Positions 1 through 8,285 of a stretch of DNA of 64,000 nt are shown piece after piece. The number at the start of each line of letters is the position of its first letter. The first letter of the stretch is position 1. The position numbers were made by a program, and so were the translations under genes. Below the pieces are notes generated by a model. That model made no database searches and was not told the origin of the DNA. It saw only the letters and a list, made by a program, of their open reading frames with translations. This stretch comes from Chryseobacterium daeguense DSM 19388 (lineage in GTDB: Bacteria; Bacteroidota; Bacteroidia; Flavobacteriales; Weeksellaceae), in NCBI RefSeq assembly GCF_000430825.1, contig NZ_AUMT01000005.1, forward strand, positions 186,001 to 250,000, given 5' to 3'.

Positions 1-136
1 TGTCATATACAGGAGCTCCACAAACTACTTTTATATCATACTTTTCCGAAAGCCTGTTTGCAATTTTGGTAAGAATAAAAGATGTTGAAGTTTCTTCCGG
101 ATAAAATAATTCGGTTGCTATCCAAAGTTTTTCCAT
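1..136 (-). CDS. GT4 glycosyltransferase, N-terminus only (WbuB-like)
   Basis: Partial gene running off the left edge; only about 45 N-terminal residues are visible, beginning MEKLWIATELFYPEE. A FYPEE-type start followed by a Rossmann-like hydrophobic and charged pattern is typical of WbuB-type GT4 enzymes. Its ATG overlaps the stop of the upstream epimerase gene as TAATG, so the two are translationally coupled. In known L-FucNAc clusters the fnlA-fnlB-fnlC trio is commonly followed by wbuB, which supports the call. The substrate cannot be judged; transfer of L-FucNAc is an inference from that gene order. Confidence 0.7.
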   Translation of the reverse strand, partial: MEKLWIATELFYPEETSTSFILTKIANRLSEKYDIKVVCGAPVYD

Positions 137-1272
137 TATTTTTTGCTCCAAACTACTCTGTTAACATAATCCGTATAGCTCAAGATAATTCTCACCATTT
201 TTTCAGATACATTCGGCATAGAATAATCTGAAACCGGTCTGTAGTTTCTTTCTTTTCCTGTTTTTTGCTGCTGAAGCTGAACCAGCCCCTGCAAAATTCT
301 TTCTGGAGACAGCCCCACCATCATTACCGAAGCCTCTTCCATTGCTTCCGGTCTTTCGTGGGCATCCCGGATGTTTAATGCTCTGAAATTAAGGATTGAA
401 GATTCTTCCGAAATAGTTCCCGAATCTGACAAAACAGCATAACTTCTCATCTGTAAAGCATTGTAATCATGAAAACCCAGAGGCTTTAGAAATTGAACTT
501 CCGGTCTTACATTTACCTTCATTTTATCAATCATATTTCTTGTCCTTGGATGTGTAGACACAATAATCGGGAAACCAAATTTTTCCGCAATAGCGTTCAG
601 ACTTTCAATTAATCCATTAAAATTTTTCTCAGAATTAATATTTTCTTCTCTGTGTGATGAAACCACGAAATATTTTCCTTCTTCAAGATTCAATCTGGTT
701 AAGACATCAGAACTTTCAATTTGAGGAAGATAATGTGTCAAAACTTCAAACATCGGAGAACCCGTTTTAATGATTCTGTCCGCGGGAAGCCCCTCTCTTA
801 ATAAGTATTCTCTGGCAATATCGGAATAAGTAAGATTAATATCTGCAGTATGATCTACGATTTTTCTGTTTGTTTCCTCAGGAACTCTCTGGTCGAAGCA
901 TCTGTTTCCTGCTTCCATGTGAAAAATAGGGATCTGTCTTTTTTTCGCCGGAATGGCACAAAGACAGGAGTTAGTATCTCCAAGTACTAAAAAAGCATCT
1001 GGTTTTAGTTCTTCCAGGAGCGGATCAATTTTAATTAAAATATTTCCTACGGTTTCAGTTGCTGTTTTTCCTGCTGCTTCAAGAAAATAGTCCGGTCTGC
1101 GCAATCCAAGATCTTCAAAGAAAATTTGGTTAAGCTCATAATCGTAATTCTGTCCGGTATGGACGATAATATGCTCTACAGCTTGAGAGGCATCCAAAGC
1201 CGATAATACTCTTGATAATCTAATGATTTCCGGCCGTGTGCCCACGACTGTCATTACTTTTAATTTCTTCAT
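136..1272 (-). CDS. fnlC: UDP-N-acetylglucosamine 2-epimerase, non-hydrolysing (CapG/FnlC)
   Basis: Cytosolic sugar-nucleotide epimerase of the WecB family. The 378 aa are full length for the family; the N-terminus has the GTRPEIIRLS motif and the middle has HMEAGNRCFDQRVPEE, both family signatures. Because it shares an operon with CapE and CapF homologues, the likely job is the last step to UDP-L-FucNAc (C2 epimerisation of UDP-2-acetamido-2,6-dideoxy-L-talose) rather than UDP-ManNAc formation. Its start lies about 53 nt inside the 3' end of the preceding polymerase-like gene, and its stop overlaps the ATG of the next glycosyltransferase. The UDP-ManNAc alternative cannot be excluded from sequence alone. 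Confidence 0.88.
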   Translation of the reverse strand: MKKLKVMTVVGTRPEIIRLSRVLSALDASQAVEHIIVHTGQNYDYELNQIFFEDLGLRRPDYFLEAAGKTATETVGNILIKIDPLLEELKPDAFLVLGDTNSCLCAIPAKKRQIPIFHMEAGNRCFDQRVPEETNRKIVDHTADINLTYSDIAREYLLREGLPADRIIKTGSPMFEVLTHYLPQIESSDVLTRLNLEEGKYFVVSSHREENINSEKNFNGLIESLNAIAEKFGFPIIVSTHPRTRNMIDKMKVNVRPEVQFLKPLGFHDYNALQMRSYAVLSDSGTISEESSILNFRALNIRDAHERPEAMEEASVMMVGLSPERILQGLVQLQQQKTGKERNYRPVSDYSMPNVSEKMVRIILSYTDYVNRVVWSKK

Positions 1273-2479
1273 TTGTAAAATTTATATATCCTAAACCTAT
1301 TACTACAGCTCCAAAATACCAGCATTCAAATGATGAGTAAATATTTCCGGAAGTCTGTGATAAAATAAAATACTGCAGAAAGAAAAATATGATAACTCCA
1401 CTTTCTTTATACTTATCAATATGTTTTAAAACCTTAATAAAACTTTGCGCTACAAATTTATAATAATTTATAAACAGAGCCATACCCAACATACCAGTCG
1501 ACATTAAAACTTCTACAAATATATTGTGCGGATACATTCCATCCTCAAATAAAGCCTTACCTCCCGTTATTGGATGATTGATAAAGATTTCTATTCCTTT
1601 ATTTAAATAAAAGGACCTTCCGGAAGCATTTCTTTCAAATATAGCAGCGTTTATCCTTTCAAAAAAAATAAATTTGTTTCCGAAGCCCGTCTGATACATT
1701 ACAAAAAGTAAAATCAGAGAAACAATAATCATTATGCTAAAAAATATCCAGTACTTTTTTTTATTAATTAAAATCAAAAAAATAAACAGGATGACTAAAA
1801 GTGCCAAAACAGGACTTCTTGCAGCAGAAACATAGATTGGGAATAAACCCAGTAATATTCCTAGTATCCAATAATATTTTTTAATTTTCAAAATGAAAAT
1901 GCCATACAAAGACATAATAACCAAACTTAACCCTAAATGACCAACTGTAATATAATATAGTCTGAAAATCCCACCTCTGCCATTGCTTTGATAATCTTCA
2001 AATATAAAATTGGTGTGCAAAAAATTTATTCCAAGAAGTATCAGCAAAAACCAGAAAATACAGTTGAAAAATTTCTTAAAATCAATTTTTTCATATTGTA
2101 AGCTTAAAAGCGCAATAACCGGAACAAAAGTTACAATAACCCCATAATAATAAACAGAACTCCTCAGGGCATGAAAAGCTTCTTCAGATAAAGAAAAACT
2201 TGAAAAAGTAAGATTTAATTTAAAGAAATAAAATAAAAAAAACAGGATAAAAGTAAGTATTACGGCTTTTCTTCTTTTAATAATTTCAAAATTCCTTACG
2301 ATAAAATAAATTGATCCCAAAAATAGGGATCCTCTGATAAATACATTAATTAACCTTGGAATAGTAGTATAATTATAAGGATCAATATAAGCCAAAATAT
2401 ATCCAAATAAGACAGCCATCAAAAAGTAAACTTCCTGATCTTTGATAATTAATTTTTTTATATGGCTTACTTGTTCCAT
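1220..2479 (-). CDS. O-antigen polymerase/ligase family membrane protein (Wzy/WaaL-like)
   Basis: A 419-aa inner-membrane protein with about ten to twelve hydrophobic segments. A large loop in the C-terminal third contains a PHNIFVEVLMSTGMLG stretch, the HN-containing signature of the Wzy_C/O-antigen ligase superfamily. It should polymerise or ligate lipid-linked repeat units at the periplasmic face. It begins 4 nt after the CapF stop and overlaps the epimerase gene by 53 nt, so it belongs to the same transcript. A second, different polymerase-like protein is encoded at 13412-14647. Which one polymerises and which has another role cannot be decided here. Confidence 0.75.
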   Translation of the reverse strand: MEQVSHIKKLIIKDQEVYFLMAVLFGYILAYIDPYNYTTIPRLINVFIRGSLFLGSIYFIVRNFEIIKRRKAVILTFILFFLFYFFKLNLTFSSFSLSEEAFHALRSSVYYYGVIVTFVPVIALLSLQYEKIDFKKFFNCIFWFLLILLGINFLHTNFIFEDYQSNGRGGIFRLYYITVGHLGLSLVIMSLYGIFILKIKKYYWILGILLGLFPIYVSAARSPVLALLVILFIFLILINKKKYWIFFSIMIIVSLILLFVMYQTGFGNKFIFFERINAAIFERNASGRSFYLNKGIEIFINHPITGGKALFEDGMYPHNIFVEVLMSTGMLGMALFINYYKFVAQSFIKVLKHIDKYKESGVIIFFFLQYFILSQTSGNIYSSFECWYFGAVVIGLGYINFTNEEIKSNDSRGHTAGNH

Positions 2480-2483
2480 TCAC

Positions 2484-3605
2484 CTATACTTCCAGAAAAT
2501 ACGTATCTGCATCTTCAGGGTTAAAAGGTTCATTAATCCAGAAAATAGTGTACAATTCCTCTTCTCCGATATTTTTAATATTATGCGTGTACCAGATGGG
2601 CATGTCTACATATGCCGGCTCACTGCCATCCAGATAAAAATCCAAGACTTCGTCCGTATCTGTTTTTCTTAACTGTATTAATGCTTTTCCTTTAATAACA
2701 GCAAATCTTTCTATTTTTCTTGTGTGAAAGTGATTCCCTCTGGTAATTCCCGGAACCGTAGTGGAAAACGAGCATTGGCCGCCGATTCCCAGCCTTATCA
2801 CCTCCACAAAGGCTCCTCTGGGATCAGTATGCTGTGTAAATTTAACCGGATAGTGATTTTTAATATCAAAATAACAACGGAATGTATTAAAAAGATTTAA
2901 ATCAAATTTATTTTCCAAAACAGGAATTTCTCCGTTATCAAAATATAACGTTTTATAATTTTCCAGCTTTTGAAGAACCTCAGAAACTTTATTTACCGAT
3001 GTATGCGGAACTTCGTATAATTTTTTTGTTTCTCCGGATTCTATTTCATGAATAATTTCCTGAACCAGCTCACCCACATAGATCAGCTTTACTTCCCCGT
3101 CGTTATCAATCACAGGATTTTCACCATGAGTAAGCTTATAGGAAAAAGTTGCAATGAAAGAATTATAATTTGGTTTCCCAAACGGCCCGAAAACATTGGG
3201 AATAACCATTCCGGTAAATTTTCCGCCTGCTTTTTCTGCCCATCCGGCTAAAAGCTCTCTTCCTTCTTTCTTTGATTTTCCGTACAGGTTGTCCTTTTCT
3301 TCCTGAGAAGATGATGAAAAAAGAACATGAGCCTTAGAATTTGTTTTTTCTAAAGCTGAAACCAGTTTGCTGACAAGCTCGACATTGTTATTATAAATAA
3401 CTTCCGGATCCGGATGGCGGTTCATTGCTGCAAGATGTACGATCACATCACACTGTGCCACGAAATTCTCAAGCTTTTCCTGATCATCAAAAAATTCCTT
3501 TTCAAAATGAATTCTTTCAAATTTTTCAGGCTGAAGACCTAAAGTATTATATAAATGTGAACCGACAAAACCATTTTGACCGGTAACTCCAACTTTTTTT
3601 ATCAT
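2484..3605 (-). CDS. capF: CapF/FnlB-type bifunctional reductase-epimerase (UDP-L-FucNAc synthesis)
   Basis: The 373-aa protein has two domains. Residues 1 to about 245 form an NAD(P)-binding short-chain dehydrogenase fold with VGVTGQNGFVGSHL at the N-terminus. Residues from about 255 to the end form a cupin with the GNHFHTRKIERF metal-binding signature. This layout is that of Staphylococcus aureus CapF and Pseudomonas WbjC, where the cupin epimerises C3 and the reductase domain reduces the C4 keto group to give UDP-2-acetamido-2,6-dideoxy-L-talose. CapE and CapG homologues in the same operon complete the pathway. Its ATG overlaps the stop of the cupin gene upstream. Confidence 0.9.
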   Translation of the reverse strand: MIKKVGVTGQNGFVGSHLYNTLGLQPEKFERIHFEKEFFDDQEKLENFVAQCDVIVHLAAMNRHPDPEVIYNNNVELVSKLVSALEKTNSKAHVLFSSSSQEEKDNLYGKSKKEGRELLAGWAEKAGGKFTGMVIPNVFGPFGKPNYNSFIATFSYKLTHGENPVIDNDGEVKLIYVGELVQEIIHEIESGETKKLYEVPHTSVNKVSEVLQKLENYKTLYFDNGEIPVLENKFDLNLFNTFRCYFDIKNHYPVKFTQHTDPRGAFVEVIRLGIGGQCSFSTTVPGITRGNHFHTRKIERFAVIKGKALIQLRKTDTDEVLDFYLDGSEPAYVDMPIWYTHNIKNIGEEELYTIFWINEPFNPEDADTYFLEV

Positions 3606-4027
3606 ATTAAATTTTCAAAATAGTCTATTGGAAAACGATAATCATCTGTAATTTCTCCCAAAGCATAATCTGCCATCACCAATAATTTTGATTTTTCTTC
3701 AATTGCCTGAATAGCAGTCGCATATCCACTAGGGACATGAAAAACGTTTAAAGTGTCAGAATTTAATTCAAATTTTAAAATTTCTGAATTTTTAGCAGGT
3801 TTTTCCCAATCATCAATTTTTATGAGCCTGATGGTAAATTTACCCATTAGTGCAGAAAACCATCTTTGCTCAATTTTATGCCCCGTCCAGCCTCTTACAT
3901 AGTTTATATCTAAATTTTCTATGCAGTAGATTCTTTTAATTCCCGAAGCATTAAAATCATTATTAAAAAAAAGATTCCCTCTTTCATCGGAATATTTTCT
4001 CCCTTCAATAATTGTAGGCGTTTTCAT
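3602..4027 (-). CDS. WxcM/FdtA-like cupin domain protein
   Basis: A 141-aa single-domain cupin of the WxcM-like group that includes the sugar 3,4-ketoisomerases FdtA and QdtA. Visible signatures are DERGNLFF near residue 14, a VRGWTGHKIEQRWF stretch, and FHVPSGYATAIQA near the C-terminus. It sits between CapE and CapF, overlapping CapF by 4 nt. It probably acts on a keto-sugar nucleotide made by CapE. Similar small cupins are found next to FnlA/FnlB genes in other Bacteroidetes as far as I recall, but the reaction is not established from sequence; epimerase, ketoisomerase and non-catalytic helper are all possible. Confidence 0.75.
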   Translation of the reverse strand: MKTPTIIEGRKYSDERGNLFFNNDFNASGIKRIYCIENLDINYVRGWTGHKIEQRWFSALMGKFTIRLIKIDDWEKPAKNSEILKFELNSDTLNVFHVPSGYATAIQAIEEKSKLLVMADYALGEITDDYRFPIDYFENLI

Positions 4028-4037
4028 AGGAATTGAT

Positions 4038-5072
4038 TTAATCAGGATACTGCATAATATCTTCTCCCAACACTTCCTTTCTGATCAAAGGAAGCTTCAT
4101 TAAAAGCTCTTTCATACCTTCTACACCCTGCTGTTCTGTATTATGAGAATGATAATCTTCAATTTTAGAGATGTCCTTAATCCCTTCAGAAAAATACTGA
4201 GCATAGTTTAGATCCCTGTTATCTGCAGGGATTCTGTAGAAATCACCCATATCTTCTGCCTTTATCATTTCTTCCCGGGTGCACAAAGTTTCGTATAATT
4301 TCTCGCCGTGTCTGGTTCCTATTATTTTTACAGGATTATCGGCTTTGAACAATTCTTTCAGAGCCTGAGCCAGATCTCCGATCGTACCAGCCGGGGCCTT
4401 ATTCACAAATAAATCTCCCGGATTTCCGTGTTCAAAAGCAAATAAAACCAAATCAACAGCTTCTTCCAGAGACATTAAAAATCGCGTCATACCTGGATCC
4501 GTAATGGTAATTGGATCACCATTTTTGATCTGTTTTACAAAAAGCGGAATTACAGAACCCCTCGAGGCCATTACATTTCCATATCTGGTAAGGCAAACTA
4601 CTGTTTCGTTTAAATTTCTGGAAGCAGCCACGGCTACTTTTTCCATCATGGCTTTGGAAATACCCATTGCATTGATGGGATATGCTGCTTTATCTGTGCT
4701 TAAACAAATAACTTTTTTTACATTGTTTCGGGAAGCGGCATCTATTACATTCTGCGTTCCTTCTACATTCGTCTTTACTGCCTGCATCGGGAAAAATTCA
4801 CAGGAAGGTACCTGTTTCAGCGCTGCTGCATGAAAGACATAATCTACACCTCTCATTGCCGGCTCTATGCTGTTGTAATCTCTTACATCTCCGATATAGA
4901 ATTTCAGTTTATCATTCTTAAACTGATTTCTCATATCATCCTGTTTTTTTTCGTCACGTGAAAATATCCGGATTTCTTTGAAGTGATCGGTATTTATAAA
5001 CTTTCTGAGAACAGCAGTTCCGAAAGAACCTGTTCCGCCAGTAATAAGAAGTGTTTTATTTTTAATCTGCAT
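4038..5072 (-). CDS. capE: UDP-GlcNAc 4,6-dehydratase (5-inverting), CapE/FnlA
   Basis: A soluble 344-aa short-chain dehydrogenase. It has LLITGGTGSFGTAVLR at residues 8-23 as the NAD(P)-binding glycine motif and STDKAAYPINAMGISK as the active-site region, with Met in place of the usual catalytic Tyr, as is typical of this dehydratase family. It should convert UDP-GlcNAc to the 4-keto-6-deoxy-L-arabino-hexose, the first step to UDP-L-FucNAc. The CapF and CapG homologues downstream supply the remaining steps. It is distinct from the large membrane-bound PglF-type dehydratase at 21165-23099, so the locus has two 4,6-dehydratases feeding different sugars. Confidence 0.92.
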   Translation of the reverse strand: MQIKNKTLLITGGTGSFGTAVLRKFINTDHFKEIRIFSRDEKKQDDMRNQFKNDKLKFYIGDVRDYNSIEPAMRGVDYVFHAAALKQVPSCEFFPMQAVKTNVEGTQNVIDAASRNNVKKVICLSTDKAAYPINAMGISKAMMEKVAVAASRNLNETVVCLTRYGNVMASRGSVIPLFVKQIKNGDPITITDPGMTRFLMSLEEAVDLVLFAFEHGNPGDLFVNKAPAGTIGDLAQALKELFKADNPVKIIGTRHGEKLYETLCTREEMIKAEDMGDFYRIPADNRDLNYAQYFSEGIKDISKIEDYHSHNTEQQGVEGMKELLMKLPLIRKEVLGEDIMQYPD

Positions 5073-5087
5073 TATGTGTTTTTGATA

Positions 5088-6899
5088 TTATAGTTTCATG
5101 TTATAAAGCTTTTCCCAGACTGCAATGTTGTATAGGCGCCATTCCAGATCCCGATCGTCTATAAAGGTATATTTCTTTTTTGAAATTTCCTGTATTATTT
5201 TTGAATTATTAATGGTTTCAAGAATTTTTTCTGATCTTGGCCACCAGTTATCAACAGGTGCATTAAAACCTATTTTTGTTCTATTATAAGTAATCTCATC
5301 AGGTAAATATTTTTCAAGATTTCTTCTTAATAAATATTTAGACCAGCCCTTTTTAATTTTATAATGATTATTAATGGAAAGACATGTTTCTACAAAATTA
5401 TAATCCAAATAAGGGAGCCTTGATTCAACAGAATAGCTCATAGAGTTTTTATCCTCCCATTTTAAAAGCTCGGGCAATTGACAGCAAAAAATTTCATTTT
5501 TTTGCAGATCAAATATTTTTTTGTAAGATTTGGTAAGTTTTTTTGTATGTGAAAAATCAATTGAATCAAAATATTTGTTTTTTAAAATCTTCCCTCTTTT
5601 TTTGAGCCAGAATTTTCTAATAGAAAAATTCGAAAAATAATAATATAGCTTTATACCTTGCAGGACAGAAATATTATAATGGCTTCTGACATTGCTTAAA
5701 AATCTCATATTACTAAGAAAACTGTGATTTCTAAGATATGCCGCTGTATATCTGTTGTAACCTAATAAAATTTCATCTGCTCCCTGACCGTCCAGCATAA
5801 CCTTAATTCCCAATTTATGCGTTTCTTTCATAAGAAACTTTTGCATATAGATTGCAATTCCCCCAAAAGGTTCTTCATGTTTAAAAATTACCTCTTCAAA
5901 TGTATCTTTAAATTCATCTTGTTTAGGCATAATAATATCATGATTTACACCCAAAACTTTTGTAGTAATTGCCGCTAAACAGCTTTCATCAATACTTTTG
6001 TCTACCGATCCTACTGTAATAGCTGTAAATTTATCCACATCAGTGCCTGATTCTTTCAAAAATTTTGAAGCAACCGATACTACATATGAACTATCCGTGC
6101 CGCCGCTCAAAGCCGAACCAATCTTTACATCTGATCTAAGTCTTAGCTTTATTGAATTTTCGAATTCTTCTTCAAAAAGGCTAATGGACTCTTCCAGGCT
6201 TAGTTTATTGATATCTTCCCTAAAGCTGATATCGTAATATTTATAAATAGTAAACTCGTGGTTATTAAGGTCATATACAAGATTATGAGAGCCCGGAAGT
6301 TTTAAAATATTTTCAAAAAAAGTTTCGTTTGTCTGATCTGAGATATTGATAATTAAATACTGGAGAAGTACCTGGAGATTTACTTTTTCAATTTTTTCTA
6401 TTTCTAGAATTGGTTTTATTTCTGAGGCAAAAATAAATTTGTCTTTATCTGTATAATAATAAAAAGGCTTAATCCCAAATCTGTCTCGTGAGCAAAAAAG
6501 TTTGTTCTTTTGTTTATCAAAAATAGCAAAAGACCACATTCCATTAAATTTAGAAACACAGTCTTCTCCCCAAAAATCGTAAGCAGCCAGCAAAATTTCT
6601 GTATCAGAAGTGGTGGCAAAAGAATATCCGTTTTGTCCCAGTTCCTCTCTTATCTCAACATAATTGTAGATAGCACCATTAAATATCAATACATGCTTAT
6701 CTTTCCAAAAAAAAGGTTGATTGGCCGATGCACTGATATCTATAATTGATAAACGTCTGTGGCCAAGCCCTAAATTCTTGTGTACATAAAAACCTTCTGC
6801 GTCGGGACCTCTGTGTGACATTTTATCTGTCATACTTTTTAAAGTCTGAGCTTCTACTAAAGCCGAACTTTTATATATTAAACCTGCAATCCCGCACAT
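5088..6899 (-). CDS. asnB: Asparagine synthetase-like glutamine amidotransferase (AsnB family)
   Basis: The 603-aa protein has an N-terminal Ntn glutaminase domain starting MCGIAGLIYK, with Cys2 as predicted nucleophile after Met removal. Its C-terminal synthetase domain has the SALSGGTDSSYV ATP-pyrophosphatase loop. In free-standing settings this family makes asparagine. Inside surface-polysaccharide loci AsnB homologues such as WbpS are thought to amidate uronic acid carboxyl groups. A UDP-sugar 6-dehydrogenase in the same locus would supply such a uronate. It starts 3 nt after the HisF2 stop, so it is co-transcribed with the amidino-sugar genes. The uronamide role is inference; plain asparagine synthesis is the alternative. 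Confidence 0.82.
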   Translation of the reverse strand: MCGIAGLIYKSSALVEAQTLKSMTDKMSHRGPDAEGFYVHKNLGLGHRRLSIIDISASANQPFFWKDKHVLIFNGAIYNYVEIREELGQNGYSFATTSDTEILLAAYDFWGEDCVSKFNGMWSFAIFDKQKNKLFCSRDRFGIKPFYYYTDKDKFIFASEIKPILEIEKIEKVNLQVLLQYLIINISDQTNETFFENILKLPGSHNLVYDLNNHEFTIYKYYDISFREDINKLSLEESISLFEEEFENSIKLRLRSDVKIGSALSGGTDSSYVVSVASKFLKESGTDVDKFTAITVGSVDKSIDESCLAAITTKVLGVNHDIIMPKQDEFKDTFEEVIFKHEEPFGGIAIYMQKFLMKETHKLGIKVMLDGQGADEILLGYNRYTAAYLRNHSFLSNMRFLSNVRSHYNISVLQGIKLYYYFSNFSIRKFWLKKRGKILKNKYFDSIDFSHTKKLTKSYKKIFDLQKNEIFCCQLPELLKWEDKNSMSYSVESRLPYLDYNFVETCLSINNHYKIKKGWSKYLLRRNLEKYLPDEITYNRTKIGFNAPVDNWWPRSEKILETINNSKIIQEISKKKYTFIDDRDLEWRLYNIAVWEKLYNMKL

Positions 6900-6902
6900 G
6901 AA

Positions 6903-7673
6903 CTAAAAATACTGCTTAATAAGATTTTCTTTATCTGAAAAATTGGGATAGTTTATCAAAACTGCTTTTAATTTTCCTTTATATACAAATAAACTTCCTG
7001 CTGCAGCACCTATTATTCCGAATTTGTTTATGAGTTCTCCTATGTCTTCTATTTTACCGGCTCCTCCAATTGCTGTAAGAGGTAAAGTAGTTTCTTTTCT
7101 TGCTGCTTCGATCAGCTTGATGTCATACCCCTTCATTTCACCATCTTTATCAATGGAATTTACAACAATTTCTCCAGCACCAAAATCTTCAAACTTTTTG
7201 ATAAGTTCGAGAGGTGATTTTCCAGTTGCTTTCTTACCATTATGAGTGTAAACTTCATAGCCTCCGAATAGCTTTTTCTTCACATCCAGAACCACTACAA
7301 CACTCTGGCTGCCTACTTTCTCGGATATTTCCCTTATGAGATCAGGATTATTTATAGCTCCTGCACTGAATGCTATTTTTTCTACACCCAGAGCAAATAT
7401 TCTTTGTGCCTGCTCTACAGTAGTAACCCCTCCTCCGTAACAGAGCGGCATTCTGCATTCTTCAGCCCAGTGTTCAATCATCTGAAAATCTGGGCCTCTA
7501 CCTTCAGCAGTAGCATCAATATCCAGAATAATAAGCTCATCCACTTCTTTTTCATTAAAAATCCTTACTGCATTCATGGGATCACCCAAATATCTTGGAT
7601 TTTTGAAATGTTCGGTTTTTACTAATCCTTTATCGTGAACTAAAAGGCAGGGTATAATTCTAGGTCTTAACAT
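6903..7673 (-). CDS. wbuZ: HisF2-type acetamidino-sugar protein (WbuZ/AglZ-like)
   Basis: A 256-aa (beta-alpha)8 barrel of the HisF family. The start IIPCLLVHDKG aligns with the HisF strand-1 motif, but the catalytic Asp11 of true HisF is Leu here, while Asp130 is kept (VVVLDVKKK). Loss of Asp11 argues against imidazole-glycerol-phosphate synthesis. With HisH2 (overlap 7 nt) and the PP-loop amidotransferase upstream it forms the WbpG/HisH2/HisF2 or WbuX/Y/Z set, in which HisH2 releases ammonia that is channelled through HisF2 for making acetamidino sugars. Next to L-FucNAc genes this predicts L-FucNAm. It is not part of a his operon. Confidence 0.85.
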   Translation of the reverse strand: MLRPRIIPCLLVHDKGLVKTEHFKNPRYLGDPMNAVRIFNEKEVDELIILDIDATAEGRGPDFQMIEHWAEECRMPLCYGGGVTTVEQAQRIFALGVEKIAFSAGAINNPDLIREISEKVGSQSVVVVLDVKKKLFGGYEVYTHNGKKATGKSPLELIKKFEDFGAGEIVVNSIDKDGEMKGYDIKLIEAARKETTLPLTAIGGAGKIEDIGELINKFGIIGAAAGSLFVYKGKLKAVLINYPNFSDKENLIKQYF

Positions 7674-8284
7674 CTTTCAGCGAAGTTCTTTAATAGTTGG
7701 ATTCCAAAATGGTGGCTTTTTTCAGGATGAAATTGTGCACCAAAAATATTTTCGTGGTTTACTGCGCTTGTAAAATTTATCCCATAATTAGTTTCAGCAA
7801 TAGAATCCTGCTGATTACTGCATTTGAAATAATAGCTGTGTAAAAAATAATATCTAGGGCTTTTTTCTAAATCTTTTAGAAGCGGAGTATCCTTTACAAT
7901 TTCAATATCATTCCATCCCATGTGGGGTAAAGGCAGCTTTGTAGAAACCTGTGATGCATCAAATTTGTGGACATGCGCATCTATCCAGCCCAATCCGGGA
8001 AGACTGCCTTCATCACTTCCTTTAGCCATCATCTGCATTCCTACACAAACTCCCACTACCGGAACTTTATGTTTCAAAACAAGATCATTCACTTTATCCG
8101 ACATTCCGGATTCATTAAATCTTTGCATTGCATAATCGAAATGCCCTACTCCAGGAAGGATAAGTTTGGTAGCATTTTCAAGGTCTGCAGCAGTTTTTGC
8201 TGTGGTAGCAGGAATATTAAGCTGTTTATAAATATTTAAGAAAGCATTGATGTTTCCTACTCCGTAATCTATAATAGTAACCAT
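7667..8284 (-). CDS. wbuY: HisH2-type class I glutamine amidotransferase (WbuY-like)
   Basis: A 205-aa class I glutaminase. Cys80 in GVCVGMQMM is the nucleophile, and His186 and Glu188 in QFHPEKS complete the triad. It should hydrolyse glutamine and pass ammonia to HisF2. The gene overlaps hisF2 by 7 nt and starts one base after the amidotransferase stop, so the three are tightly coupled. Absence of any other histidine gene nearby places it with acetamidino-sugar synthesis, not histidine synthesis. No unusual residues seen in the triad. Confidence 0.86.
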   Translation of the reverse strand: MVTIIDYGVGNINAFLNIYKQLNIPATTAKTAADLENATKLILPGVGHFDYAMQRFNESGMSDKVNDLVLKHKVPVVGVCVGMQMMAKGSDEGSLPGLGWIDAHVHKFDASQVSTKLPLPHMGWNDIEIVKDTPLLKDLEKSPRYYFLHSYYFKCSNQQDSIAETNYGINFTSAVNHENIFGAQFHPEKSHHFGIQLLKNFAERC

Positions 8285-8285
8285 A

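Noticed and set aside
6903..8284. hisF and hisH as part of histidine biosynthesis
   Set aside because: No other his gene nearby, tight coupling with an N-acetyl sugar amidotransferase, and loss of Asp11 in the HisF-like protein.
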